Shown here: one piece after another, positions 1-7,716 of the stretch
Numbering within the stretch: the stretch's first letter is position 1
Layout of the letters: each line of letters starts with the position of its first letter
Origin: TMED27 sp045106175
GTDB taxonomy: Bacteria; Pseudomonadota; Alphaproteobacteria; Micavibrionales; Micavibrionaceae
Assembly (NCBI GenBank): GCA_045106175.1
Contig: JBGCEF010000005.1
Span: 1 to 23,416, forward strand
Direction: 5' to 3'
DNA: 23,416 nucleotides
The notes under the pieces: generated by a model
What the model was told of the DNA's origin: nothing
The model's input: the letters and a program-made list of their open reading frames with translations, nothing else
Databases searched by the model: none
Translations under genes and position numbers: made by a program

Positions 1-65
1 TCAAGGCATAGTTGGTTTTTTTTTCTGCCAAATCAAGCCTGAATACCTAAAGTTTTTATCATATC

Positions 66-98
66 TTAATCTTTTGTTAACAATCTCACACGTATAAT
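66..98 (+). promoter_or_regulatory. CtrA-type box plus -10 element upstream of the small-gene operon
   Basis: A perfect TTAA-N7-TTAA box lies at 66-80 and is followed by C, as in the common TTAAC half-site. A perfect TATAAT is at 93-98. No good -35 hexamer sits 16-18 bases before the -10; the box covers that place instead. CtrA-activated promoters of alphaproteobacteria usually have this arrangement. The predicted transcript start is about 105, only a few bases before the ATG at 107. Binding by CtrA is inferred from the motif only. Confidence 0.55.
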
Positions 99-106
99 AG
101 GGTCAC

Positions 107-520
107 ATGGTTAAAGGATTTAACGCAGAAAGCGAAAAACCAATCTTTGTATATAAGTCTCATCCCACTGTGGAAGGGGCTTTTGAGATACAAGGGTTCT
201 TCGAAGACGTTCAAGACTATGAGCCAGTTGGGGACTATATTCCCGTTGTGGATGAAGAACCCAAGGAATTAACGGAAGGTTGTGTGACCAATCTTATTGC
301 TTTGCTTAATAAACGTGAAGAAAAGATGATCAATCTAGATAACATGACGTCAGGCAAGCTGTTATTCCAAATAGTAGATAATGATAATGCAGATGATGCG
401 CACAAATATATAACAATAATGTTCCGCACACATGACGGAGCAGGCGTATCTGAAGAAAATGCGGTGTTTAGATTAGAGAAAGGTGTGTTTTATGAGCGGT
501 TCGTCAAGAAGTCCGAATAA
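107..520 (+). CDS. Hypothetical protein, 137 aa, first gene of a small-protein operon
   Basis: I do not recognise this protein. It is acidic, has no signal peptide or membrane segment, and looks like a soluble cytoplasmic protein with mixed alpha/beta character. The ATG at 107 has no Shine-Dalgarno sequence, and the -10 TATAAT ends only 8 bases before it, so the mRNA may be leaderless. No other Met codon near the N-terminus offers an alternative ATG start. The last 29 bases overlap the next gene, which has its own ribosome-binding site, so the two are likely co-transcribed. The promoter carries a CtrA-type box, which would place the gene under cell-cycle or motility control if the box is real. 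No function can be assigned. Confidence 0.65.
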   Translation: MVKGFNAESEKPIFVYKSHPTVEGAFEIQGFFEDVQDYEPVGDYIPVVDEEPKELTEGCVTNLIALLNKREEKMINLDNMTSGKLLFQIVDNDNADDAHKYITIMFRTHDGAGVSEENAVFRLEKGVFYERFVKKSE

Positions 521-698
521 TCCAATCAAAAGAGGTCCAGCAACCGAAATGGGAGCTGCATCTTTAGATCGAGCAACAATTTCACGTTTAATTATGCCAG
601 AGTTAGGTGTAGTCGCCGCGCGCTATCGTGATCCGATGACTGATGTCAAGATAGGTGCTGATTATGGTGTAGAGAATACACCAGTGGAGCCTGTATAA
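492..698 (+). CDS. Small hypothetical protein, 68 aa
   Basis: I do not recognise this protein. A GTG at 483 would give three more residues, but the ATG at 492 is preferred because AAAGG at 479-483 lies about 8 bases before it. The N-terminus is Ser/Arg/Asn/Pro-rich and probably disordered (MSGSSRSPNN). The middle holds a possible amphipathic helix around TISRLIMPELGVVAARYRDP, and the tail is acidic. There is no membrane segment and no cysteine after the preferred start. It overlaps the preceding gene by 29 bases and is 48 bases before the next one, so it sits in the middle of a three-gene unit. Confidence 0.55.
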   Translation: MSGSSRSPNNPIKRGPATEMGAASLDRATISRLIMPELGVVAARYRDPMTDVKIGADYGVENTPVEPV

Positions 699-746
699 AA
701 TTAAACTGCGTAAATTAAAAAACTATAAAATAGAGGTGTATTATAA

Positions 747-995
747 ATGGCTACAACTGAAATTGATTTAACTGCTTTTGGTGTAAGTGCAGAAAGTCCT
801 ATTCAATTTGATGCGGATGGATTATTAGATAAATTTGCGGTGCAGATGAACTCTTTAGGAGAATATTCTCATGATATGGCTGTTCTGCTTCCGAAACATG
901 AAATGTTGTCCGTTGCAGCAAGATTAGACACTTCGGCTCCAGTCATTGCAAACGTAGACCCAGCAGCGGCCTATCTACCTCAAGAGCCTGCTTAA
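747..995 (+). CDS. Small hypothetical protein, 82 aa
   Basis: I do not recognise this protein. The start is well supported: GAGGTG at 733-738 is 8 bases before the ATG. The protein is acidic and soluble, has no cysteine, and has an Ala/Pro-rich tail (DPAAAYLPQEPA). A predicted helical stretch runs roughly over residues 25-60. It is the third and last gene of the left-hand plus-strand unit. Its TAA stop at 993-995 lies in the same TTAA tetranucleotide as the stop of rapZ on the other strand (992-994), so the two convergent genes overlap by 4 bases and leave no space for a terminator. Confidence 0.6.
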   Translation: MATTEIDLTAFGVSAESPIQFDADGLLDKFAVQMNSLGEYSHDMAVLLPKHEMLSVAARLDTSAPVIANVDPAAAYLPQEPA

Positions 996-1822
996 TTCTT
1001 TAAATCACGATGATCTATATGGGTTTGGAGGGATTGATCCTTCAACCACTTTCCTAATGTTTCAACCGTAAAAACTGATCTATGTTTACCGCCAGTGCAG
1101 CCGATGGCGATGGTGAGGTAGCTTTTGCCTTCGTGGGCGTATCGCGGGATGAGCGGTTTTAAGAGTGATTTGAAATTACTGATGAAGCTGTCGAAATTTT
1201 CATCTTGTTTAATGTAATCACCGACTTCCTTATCTTTTCCTGTTTTAGGTTTTAGAGCCTCTATCCAGTGCGGATTTTGTAAAAAACGTACATCCATCAC
1301 CATGTCGGCCTCACGCGGAATACCATTACGAAATCCAAAGGACATGAGTGATATTATGAGGTCTTCTTGATAATTAGGTTTGAAATATCCTTCTAGAATA
1401 TGGCGTAGGTCATGGATGCTGAAACGGGTTGTATCGATCATGATGTCGGCGGCAATGCGAAGGGGCTGCATTAATTCGCGTTCTTCATTGATACCATGAT
1501 GAATTGGGCGGTCTTTGGCCATGGGGTGGCGGCGACGTGTTTCGGTGAAGCGTTTTAACAGAACGTCATTGTCGCATGTAATGAACAATAATTGTGTGTC
1601 TTTGTTTTTGGCAATTTTTAAAACATCGTTGATGTTGAAATCGCGGCTTCGTGTATCGATGCCGATAACGATATTTTGATCGTTTTTGGCTTTTAATTGG
1701 GGGAGTAGTGATAGCGGAAAATTATCAAAGACTTCGTAGCCAAAATCTTCCAATGTTTTTAAAACGGTTGCCAACCCTGCGCCTGATAAACCGGTCACAA
1801 GTGTTAGATTTGTTTTGCTCAT
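992..1822 (-). CDS. rapZ: RNase adaptor protein RapZ, degenerate Walker A
   Basis: RapZ (YvcJ family) is a nucleotide- and RNA-binding adaptor; in E. coli it delivers the small RNA GlmZ to RNase E and senses glucosamine-6-phosphate. The 276-residue length is normal (E. coli 284). The C-terminal signature GCTGGKHRS at residues 241-249 is intact, as are GIDTRSRD near residue 54 and GFRNGIPREAD in the middle. The N-terminal P-loop is not: it reads GLSGAGLAT (11-19), so the Walker A Lys is Leu17 and the following Ser/Thr is Ala18. ATP/GTP binding at this site is therefore doubtful, while the RNA/ligand-binding C-terminal half seems kept. It follows the ChvG-type kinase by 10 bases. In many alphaproteobacteria hprK and PTS genes flank rapZ; none are seen here. 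Confidence 0.93.
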   Translation of the reverse strand: MSKTNLTLVTGLSGAGLATVLKTLEDFGYEVFDNFPLSLLPQLKAKNDQNIVIGIDTRSRDFNINDVLKIAKNKDTQLLFITCDNDVLLKRFTETRRRHPMAKDRPIHHGINEERELMQPLRIAADIMIDTTRFSIHDLRHILEGYFKPNYQEDLIISLMSFGFRNGIPREADMVMDVRFLQNPHWIEALKPKTGKDKEVGDYIKQDENFDSFISNFKSLLKPLIPRYAHEGKSYLTIAIGCTGGKHRSVFTVETLGKWLKDQSLQTHIDHRDLKN

Positions 1823-1832
1823 GTTTAAACTC

Positions 1833-3518
1833 TTATGATTTTTGTGCTCTTAGAATGACATTAAAGCGTGCGCCTGTTATGTCGCTATTTTTATCTCTTA
1901 AATTTTCAGCAAATATTTCACCGCGATGTGATTCGATAATTTGCTTGCAGATGGATAGACCTAGCCCTGAATTTTGACCGTAAGATTCTTCGGGACGTTC
2001 GGTATAGAAGCGTTCGAAAATTGTTTCTAGTTTTTTTTCAGGAATTCCGCAGCCCTGATCATCGATATGAATTGCGATTAGGCTTTCACCTGCATTGATT
2101 GAAATTTTGATGGTGTCGCCATTTTTTGAAAAAGAGAGAGCGTTATCGATAAGGTTTTGAAAGACTTGTTTGAGGCGTCCTGATGCACCTTTAGTGAGGC
2201 TATTGATACCGTTATTATTGACGAGTTGTATTGTTTTTCCGTCAGCAGTTGTAAAGCTATCGCCATTTTCATCAACTGTTTTATCTCTATGTATTGGGTC
2301 TTTATAGGCTTCCAACAATTCGGCCATAATTGTTGTTATTTTGACTTTTTGGAATGCTTCTCTTGAGAGCTCTGCATCTAAACGTGAGGCTGATGAGATA
2401 TCGGTGATTAGACGATCCATGCGGTTAATATCATGGTCGATAATTTCCATGAGCTGCGTGCGCTGCTCTTCTTTTTGAACTTTTTGTAGTGTTTCGATGG
2501 CGCTTTTTAAAGAGGTTAGCGGGTTTTTTAACTCATGTGAGACATCGGCAGCGAAGCTTTCAATCGAATCCATTTTGGCCCATAGCGCGTCTGTCATCGA
2601 ACGGATAACAACGGATAAATCTCCGATTTCGTCATATCTTTCGCTTAAATCAGGAATATCAGCGGCAGTTGCACGGCCCGTACGAACGTCTTCAGCAGCA
2701 TTGGATAATCTTTTGAGTGGTTTTGCGATCGCATTAGCGAGGAATATTGATAAGACGAGTGTGATAAATAAGGTTGCTGTGAAAATTTTAATGATGCCGC
2801 GCCATACTTCACCGATGGCGTTTTTAATATCACTTCCTTCACGGATGATGACCATTGCACCTGCTATCGTTTGATCTTTTATGATCGGCAGTCCTACAGA
2901 GAGGATAATTTCATCATCAGCATCTTTCCAAGCAGATAGGCTTTCTTTTCCGTCTAAGGCGGCTGAAAGGTCAGGTAGTTCATGTTGATTGGTTGCATCA
3001 ATCTCGGGATATTGCGGTATAGATTTTGTATCGGGAAGTATGCTTGTTACTGCGCTTGCTGTGTCTTTGAGGAGTTTAATTGATTTGAGCTCTCGTCTTT
3101 GAGCGTGGGGTTGAGGGTCTGATTTTTTATTTAAAATGAGGGTGCCATTCTTATCAAAAACTTTAATAGTTTGTTCTGTGCCTTCGATAATATTTTTAAT
3201 TTTTACAAGCGTCGCAGGATCTTCGAGATCCATTTCATGGACAGCTACTCCGATTAATTGCGCTTCTCTTGCGAAATTTATGAGTTTAGTTTCAATGATG
3301 CTGTTTTGATATTGGCCTAAATATAAAACGCCAAATAACAGCATGATTAAGGCGATCATATTAACAGATATAATCTTTAAAGTTAGGCTTGTGATGCGCC
3401 GTTCTGGGCCGCCCCAATAGAGATCAAAAATATGATCAAGCTCGGGCAGATCAGGTTGTTTTGAGACGTAACGAAACCAGCGTGATTTAGTCTTCGGTGA
3501 ATCTGTATCCTGCGCCAT
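1833..3518 (-). CDS. chvG: ChvG-type sensor histidine kinase
   Basis: This is a membrane histidine kinase of the ChvG/ExoS type, which in Rhizobiales responds to acid and envelope conditions and phosphorylates ChvI. In order it has a cytoplasmic N-terminus with the typical PERRITSLTLKI run before TM1 (about 46-68), a periplasmic sensor region of about 170 residues, TM2 (about 243-264), HAMP, the H-box VSHELKNPLTSLK with His328, the N-box NLIDNAL, G1 DDQGCG and G2 SGLGLS. All catalytic elements look intact. The start is uncertain: GTG at 3575, ATG at 3527 and ATG at 3518 are possible, none with a clear ribosome-binding site. The GTG would overlap chvI by 89 bases; 3518 reduces this to 32. Partner and function are inferred from similarity and adjacency. 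Confidence 0.88.
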   Translation of the reverse strand: MAQDTDSPKTKSRWFRYVSKQPDLPELDHIFDLYWGGPERRITSLTLKIISVNMIALIMLLFGVLYLGQYQNSIIETKLINFAREAQLIGVAVHEMDLEDPATLVKIKNIIEGTEQTIKVFDKNGTLILNKKSDPQPHAQRRELKSIKLLKDTASAVTSILPDTKSIPQYPEIDATNQHELPDLSAALDGKESLSAWKDADDEIILSVGLPIIKDQTIAGAMVIIREGSDIKNAIGEVWRGIIKIFTATLFITLVLSIFLANAIAKPLKRLSNAAEDVRTGRATAADIPDLSERYDEIGDLSVVIRSMTDALWAKMDSIESFAADVSHELKNPLTSLKSAIETLQKVQKEEQRTQLMEIIDHDINRMDRLITDISSASRLDAELSREAFQKVKITTIMAELLEAYKDPIHRDKTVDENGDSFTTADGKTIQLVNNNGINSLTKGASGRLKQVFQNLIDNALSFSKNGDTIKISINAGESLIAIHIDDQGCGIPEKKLETIFERFYTERPEESYGQNSGLGLSICKQIIESHRGEIFAENLRDKNSDITGARFNVILRAQKS

Positions 3519-4182
3519 AGACGGCATCGATTTTGTCGAAGTCTGAGTCTGTTTTTTTGAATTTTTGTCTGACACGTTTAATATGGGAATCTATAGTTCT
3601 ATCATCAACATAAATTGTCTCACCATATGCTGCTTCAATCAACTGATCTCTGCTTTTTACATGACCGGGATTGATTGCTAATGCTTTGATGAGTAAATAT
3701 TCGGTAACGGTTAAAGGTACTGGTGACCCTTTCCATGCGCAAAGATAGCGATCATCGTCCAATATCATGTCGCCGAGCTCTATTGTTTTTGTGTCTTTTT
3801 TTTCTGATGTGTCTATTTTGTTGCGTCTTAGGAGTGTTCTGATTCTTTCTATGAGCAATCTTTGTGAAAATGGTTTTGTGATGTAATCATCTGCGCCCAT
3901 TCTTAAGCCTAGGACCTGGTCAACTTCATCATCTTTTGACGTTAGAAATATTATCGGTAAGGCTTGGTTTTCTTTTCGAATATTTTCTAAAAGCTCAAGG
4001 CCGTCCATGCGCGGCATTTTGACATCTAAAACCGCAAGGCTTGGTGTTTCTTCTTGAATACCTTTGAGGCCTGCTTCGCCGTCATTGAATGTTTTAACGT
4101 CAAAGCCTTCTGCTTCTAAAGCCATAGATACGGATGTGGTGATATTACGGTCATCATCGACCAAGACAATTTTTTCGCTCAT
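3487..4182 (-). CDS. chvI: ChvI-type response regulator, OmpR/PhoB class
   Basis: A 231-residue DNA-binding response regulator. The receiver domain (about 1-118) has the acidic pocket DDD at 9-11, the phospho-acceptor Asp53 in LAVLDVKMPRMDG, Thr81 and Lys103 (ITKPF). The C-terminal winged helix (about 130-231) has the typical LTVTEYLLI, SRDQLIEAAYG, DDRTIDSHIKRVRQK and GAGYRF elements. The combination with the adjacent ChvG-type kinase and the sequence GETIYVDDRTIDSHI points to ChvI rather than another OmpR paralogue. The stop overlaps the start of the kinase gene. It begins 2 bases after folC ends, an unusual neighbour that suggests read-through from the trp-accD-folC unit. Confidence 0.9.
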   Translation of the reverse strand: MSEKIVLVDDDRNITTSVSMALEAEGFDVKTFNDGEAGLKGIQEETPSLAVLDVKMPRMDGLELLENIRKENQALPIIFLTSKDDEVDQVLGLRMGADDYITKPFSQRLLIERIRTLLRRNKIDTSEKKDTKTIELGDMILDDDRYLCAWKGSPVPLTVTEYLLIKALAINPGHVKSRDQLIEAAYGETIYVDDRTIDSHIKRVRQKFKKTDSDFDKIDAVYGAGYRFTED

Positions 4183-4184
4183 AG

Positions 4185-5459
4185 TTAATTATGCCCTGAA
4201 TTTTCTAAATCATGCAAGATATGTCCTGCAAGATAGAGAGAGCCAGTGATTAGGATGTTTGCTGGTGGATTGTTTTTGAGCTGGTTGAGGGCGTCTTGAT
4301 AGGTGTTTGTTGGTTTTGAAGCGATGGGTGATATTGCTTTTGATAAATCCTCACTGCTTAGTGATGCAGGTTCATTTGGAATTTGTGTTGTCAGAACGGT
4401 GGTGCAATGGTCTGCGAATTGCGATATGAAACCTTTTGGATGCTTATGTTTCATCATGCAAAAGATAGCTGCTATATCCCCCTTTTTTGATAATGATTGG
4501 AGATGATTTTTAATGGCTTTTCCTGCATCTTCGTTATGCCCGCCATCGAGCCATATTGTGGTTTTATCGTTAAAGCCGAAAGCCTCAGAGGGGAGTTTTT
4601 GAAGGCGTGCAGGCCAGTTGATGGATGTTATGCCTTTTTTAATGGCTTCGTCTTTGACGGGGAATTGATTTTGTAGTGCTTTGATTGCCGTGAGGGCTGC
4701 GTTTATATTTTTGGTTTGATGGGGGCCGGGAAGTGCGGGTGTGACATCGTTTGGTAATAAGTTTTCTTTATGAATGAGGGTTGTGCCAATCGTATTTGCC
4801 TTATCTTCAAAGATTTTGAAGGTTTTTGTATCATTTTGATGGCCGATGATGCATGGGGCGCCTGTTTTCATGATGCCTGCTTTTTCAGCAGCGATTTTTT
4901 CGATTGTATCGCCCAGATAATCGATATGGTCCATGCCGATTGTGCTGATGATTGTTGCGGCGGGTTTTTCGATGATGTTGGTGCAATCTAGGCGTCCGCC
5001 GAGGCCGACTTCCAATAGGCAGATATCAGCAGGAACACGTGTAAAGGCGGCGAAGGCCATTGCTGTTGCAGCCTCGAAAAAGGTTGCGTCACGGTCGTTA
5101 TTCAATTTAAGCGTTTCGTCGATTAATGCTTCGAGTGATTGATTATCAATTTGCTGTCCGGCTAAAACAATGCGTTCGTTAAAGCGGATGAGATGCGGGG
5201 AGGTGTATGTGTGAACTTTATATCCTTGCGCTTCATAGATGCTTTTCAGCGTTGCTATGATTGAGCCTTTACCATTGGTTCCTGCAACGTGGATAACAGG
5301 CGGCAATCGATGATGGGGATTATCAAAGGCCTCTAGGAGTTGGATATATGTATCGCGGAATAGATCGAGATTTAAGTTTTTTTTGCCGCTCAACGTATAT
5401 AAGGCGTGCAGCTTTTCTTCGAGCGTTTTGTTGTTATGTTTGAGGTCGCTTTGGTACAC
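4185..5459 (-). CDS. folC: Bifunctional folylpolyglutamate/dihydrofolate synthase
   Basis: FolC adds L-alanyl-type ligation products in folate synthesis: it joins glutamate to dihydropteroate and extends polyglutamate tails, using ATP. The P-loop GTNGKGS is at residues 60-66, followed by TSPHLIRFNERI, EVGLGGRLDCTN and the GMDHIDYLG...AAEKAGIMK block that carries the carbamylated-lysine region. The length of 424 residues is normal. Start is GTG at 5459; no ATG exists upstream of the conserved P-loop and no ribosome-binding site is evident. It lies 23 bases after accD, the usual alphaproteobacterial order, and 2 bases before chvI. Correction of wording: the reaction is ATP-dependent glutamate ligation only. 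Confidence 0.94.
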   Translation of the reverse strand: MYQSDLKHNNKTLEEKLHALYTLSGKKNLNLDLFRDTYIQLLEAFDNPHHRLPPVIHVAGTNGKGSIIATLKSIYEAQGYKVHTYTSPHLIRFNERIVLAGQQIDNQSLEALIDETLKLNNDRDATFFEAATAMAFAAFTRVPADICLLEVGLGGRLDCTNIIEKPAATIISTIGMDHIDYLGDTIEKIAAEKAGIMKTGAPCIIGHQNDTKTFKIFEDKANTIGTTLIHKENLLPNDVTPALPGPHQTKNINAALTAIKALQNQFPVKDEAIKKGITSINWPARLQKLPSEAFGFNDKTTIWLDGGHNEDAGKAIKNHLQSLSKKGDIAAIFCMMKHKHPKGFISQFADHCTTVLTTQIPNEPASLSSEDLSKAISPIASKPTNTYQDALNQLKNNPPANILITGSLYLAGHILHDLENSGHN

Positions 5460-5482
5460 GGTGCGTCTAGCTTATAATGTGT

Positions 5483-6385
5483 TTATGCGGCTTTATCTTT
5501 GGTTTTTGGCTGCATCAAAAGGCTTAACATTGTGCCGATTGTTTTTCGCAGTTCTGCGCGCGGGACAACCTGGTCAACAATGCCGTGCTCTTTTAGGTAT
5601 TCTGCTGTTTGGAAATCATCGGGGAGTGTTTCGCGAACCGTTTCTTCGATAACGCGTCTACCAGCGAAGCCGATGGTGGCACCAGGTTCAGAGATATGAA
5701 TATCGCCGACCATTGCGAAAGATGCGCTGACGCCGCCTGTTGTTGGATCTGTTAGAAGAACGATGTAGGGGAGTTTTGCATCTTTGACCATTTCAACGGC
5801 GATAATGCTTCTTGGCATTTGGATGAGTGACAGCATGCCTTCATGCATGCGTGCGCCGCCAGATGATGGGATAACGATGAAAGCAGATTTTGTTTTTACC
5901 GCTTCTTCAGCCGCTTTGACGATGCCTTCACCTACACGTGATCCCATTGATCCACCCATGAAGCTGAAGTTAAAGGCAGCGATAACGGCTTTATTACCGC
6001 CGACTGTGCCCGTTGCAATCGTAAGAGCGTCATTATGGCCTGTTTTTGTTTTGCTGTCTTTAAGCGCATCTGCGTATTTAGTGTCTTTGACCTTGCCTTT
6101 ATTATCTTTCTTTTTGTAACGAAAATTAAGGGGATCTATTTTGACATCTGGCAACGCGATATGATCGTATTTTCCATCATCAAAAATGATTTCAAGGCGT
6201 TCTTTCACCGTGATACGAAGATGATGTCCGCAGTGATAGCAAACCTTGTTATTTGCCTCTAGGTCACGATTAAAAAGCATGCCTTCACATTTGGGGCACT
6301 TATCCCAGAGATTGTCGGGAATGTCTTTTTGCTCGTTAACGATAGAGCGTATTTTTGGTGGTAATATGTCGCTTAACCAGTTCAT
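5483..6385 (-). CDS. accD: Acetyl-CoA carboxylase carboxyltransferase subunit beta
   Basis: AccD pairs with AccA to move the carboxyl group from carboxybiotin to acetyl-CoA, giving malonyl-CoA for fatty acid synthesis. The N-terminal four-cysteine zinc ribbon is complete (Cys30, Cys33, Cys49, Cys52). The crotonase-like core shows GGSMGSRVGEG, SSGGARMHEG, PTTGGVSASFAMVGD and GFAGRRVIEET, all typical of the family. At 300 residues it matches E. coli AccD (304). It starts 11 bases after trpA ends and precedes folC by 23 bases, a conserved alphaproteobacterial arrangement. No accA is present in the window. Confidence 0.96.
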   Translation of the reverse strand: MNWLSDILPPKIRSIVNEQKDIPDNLWDKCPKCEGMLFNRDLEANNKVCYHCGHHLRITVKERLEIIFDDGKYDHIALPDVKIDPLNFRYKKKDNKGKVKDTKYADALKDSKTKTGHNDALTIATGTVGGNKAVIAAFNFSFMGGSMGSRVGEGIVKAAEEAVKTKSAFIVIPSSGGARMHEGMLSLIQMPRSIIAVEMVKDAKLPYIVLLTDPTTGGVSASFAMVGDIHISEPGATIGFAGRRVIEETVRETLPDDFQTAEYLKEHGIVDQVVPRAELRKTIGTMLSLLMQPKTKDKAA

Positions 6386-6396
6386 AAGGTGCCGTT

Positions 6397-7191
6397 TTAT
6401 AGAGTTTTTAGGGAGTCTGCAAGCGCGGAGACTTGTTTCGTGACTTTTTCAACGAGATTTGGATCGTTCTGATTATCTGCAATCGTTTGCACGATTGAGG
6501 AGCCGACAACGACTGCGTCGCTAATTTCGCCCATTTGCGCGGCATCGTTGGGTGTTTTGATCCCAAAGCCGATAGCTACAGGCATATTGGATTGAGCTTT
6601 GATGCTTTCGATATGGGGTTTGATTGTTGATATATCTGCTTTTTTTGACCCTGTAACGCCCGTAATTGAAACGTAATAAAGAAAGCCGCTTGCGCCTTTT
6701 AGAAGAGTATTGAGGCGGGCTTCATCGGTTGTTGGTGTGACGAGGCGGATAAGGTTTAAGGTGCTGTCTTCGCAGGATTTTTCTAATTGCGCAGATTCTT
6801 CAGGAGGCAGGTCAACGATGATTAATCCGTCGATCCCTAAATCATTAGCGTCTTTGCAAAAACGATCAATACCATAAGCGCGTAGAGGATTAATATAGCC
6901 CATGAGAATAATAGGGGTTGTTGTGTTGTCTTTGCGAAATTCTTTAACCATTTCAAAAGTCTTGATCATATTGGCACCAGCTTTTAGGGCTCGCTGGCTG
7001 GCGAGGTCGATGACTGGGCCATCGGCCATGGGATCGGTGAAGGGCATGCCAAGCTCAATGATGTCTGCGCCTGCATTCGGTAGGGCTTTTAAGACTTTGA
7101 GGCTTTGCTCATAATCTGGGTCGCCTGCGGTGATGAAAGTTATAAGGGCAGGGTGGTTAAGCGATTTTAATGTTTGTTCAATTCTTGTCAT
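6397..7191 (-). CDS. trpA: Tryptophan synthase alpha chain
   Basis: TrpA cleaves indole-3-glycerol phosphate to indole and glyceraldehyde 3-phosphate; the indole goes through a tunnel to TrpB. The catalytic Glu46 (IIELGMPFTDP) and Asp57 (MADGP) are present, and the loop regions YYVSITGVTG and VAIGFGIKTP are intact. The length of 264 residues is normal. It begins 48 bases downstream of the GyrI-like gene that separates it from trpB. No Shine-Dalgarno is visible; the ATG at 7191 matches the family N-terminus. It is followed by accD after 11 bases. Confidence 0.96.
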   Translation of the reverse strand: MTRIEQTLKSLNHPALITFITAGDPDYEQSLKVLKALPNAGADIIELGMPFTDPMADGPVIDLASQRALKAGANMIKTFEMVKEFRKDNTTTPIILMGYINPLRAYGIDRFCKDANDLGIDGLIIVDLPPEESAQLEKSCEDSTLNLIRLVTPTTDEARLNTLLKGASGFLYYVSITGVTGSKKADISTIKPHIESIKAQSNMPVAIGFGIKTPNDAAQMGEISDAVVVGSSIVQTIADNQNDPNLVEKVTKQVSALADSLKTL

Positions 7192-7239
7192 GATGTTGTT
7201 TTAAGCATAGACGATTCAATTTGCACAGTTTTTTTATGT

Positions 7240-7716
7240 TTAAGCTTCAATTCCAATATGGACCAAGACTTCGTTGACGCCGTCTTCGAAGAAACGGGGG
7301 CCATAGATTTCGAAATCTGTTGCGTAAGAGCGGGGGAGGTCTTCGGATGACCAGATGGCTTTCCATGTTTCTATTAATGCGTCGGGTTGTTTTCCTGCGG
7401 CGCTCATGAGCGCGTATTGTTGTGATTTTATGCTGATGCGGTGCATGGTGTCCGGGGTTGTTGTGTTGTTGACGCGATAACCAATCGTTAGGCGATAGGG
7501 GGCTTCGTGGTCGCCTTCGTAATCGCTGTAGACGGCATAGATGACGTCATCTGTTTTGTTTGGAATGGATTGTCCGACGCTGTCTTTGAAGAATGTTTCC
7601 CAAAGGGCGTTGATGTCATCAGTGCCTTTTTGATTGTTGGTGATTGTTGATATGCCGACAATGTCGAATTGTTCGACTTCTGCGATGCCTGCTTTAACTT
7701 CGTAATCGTTGCTCAT
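7240..7716 (-). CDS. GyrI-like / AraC effector-binding-domain protein between trpB and trpA
   Basis: A stand-alone 158-residue domain of the GyrI-like small-molecule-binding type (SRPBCC-like fold seen in BmrR, Rob and Cass2). Supporting motifs are YAVYSDYEGDHEAPYRLTIGY in the middle, spread over the beta strands typical of this family, the segment from IETWKAIWSS to YGPRF, and a last strand ending VHIGIEA. There is no DNA-binding domain. The gene starts with ATG inside the trpB stop (TAATG, 1-base overlap), so translation is probably coupled to trpB; trpA follows 48 bases later. trpB and trpA are normally adjacent. A role in sensing an indole or amino-acid ligand is only inference from position. 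Confidence 0.8.
   Translation of the reverse strand: MSNDYEVKAGIAEVEQFDIVGISTITNNQKGTDDINALWETFFKDSVGQSIPNKTDDVIYAVYSDYEGDHEAPYRLTIGYRVNNTTTPDTMHRISIKSQQYALMSAAGKQPDALIETWKAIWSSEDLPRSYATDFEIYGPRFFEDGVNEVLVHIGIEA

Noticed and set aside
7188..7208. Six-codon frame (MLKTTS) overlapping the trpA start by TGA
   Set aside because: Every ATGA start has such a stop in the shifted frame, the frame is very short and has no ribosome-binding site; probably chance.
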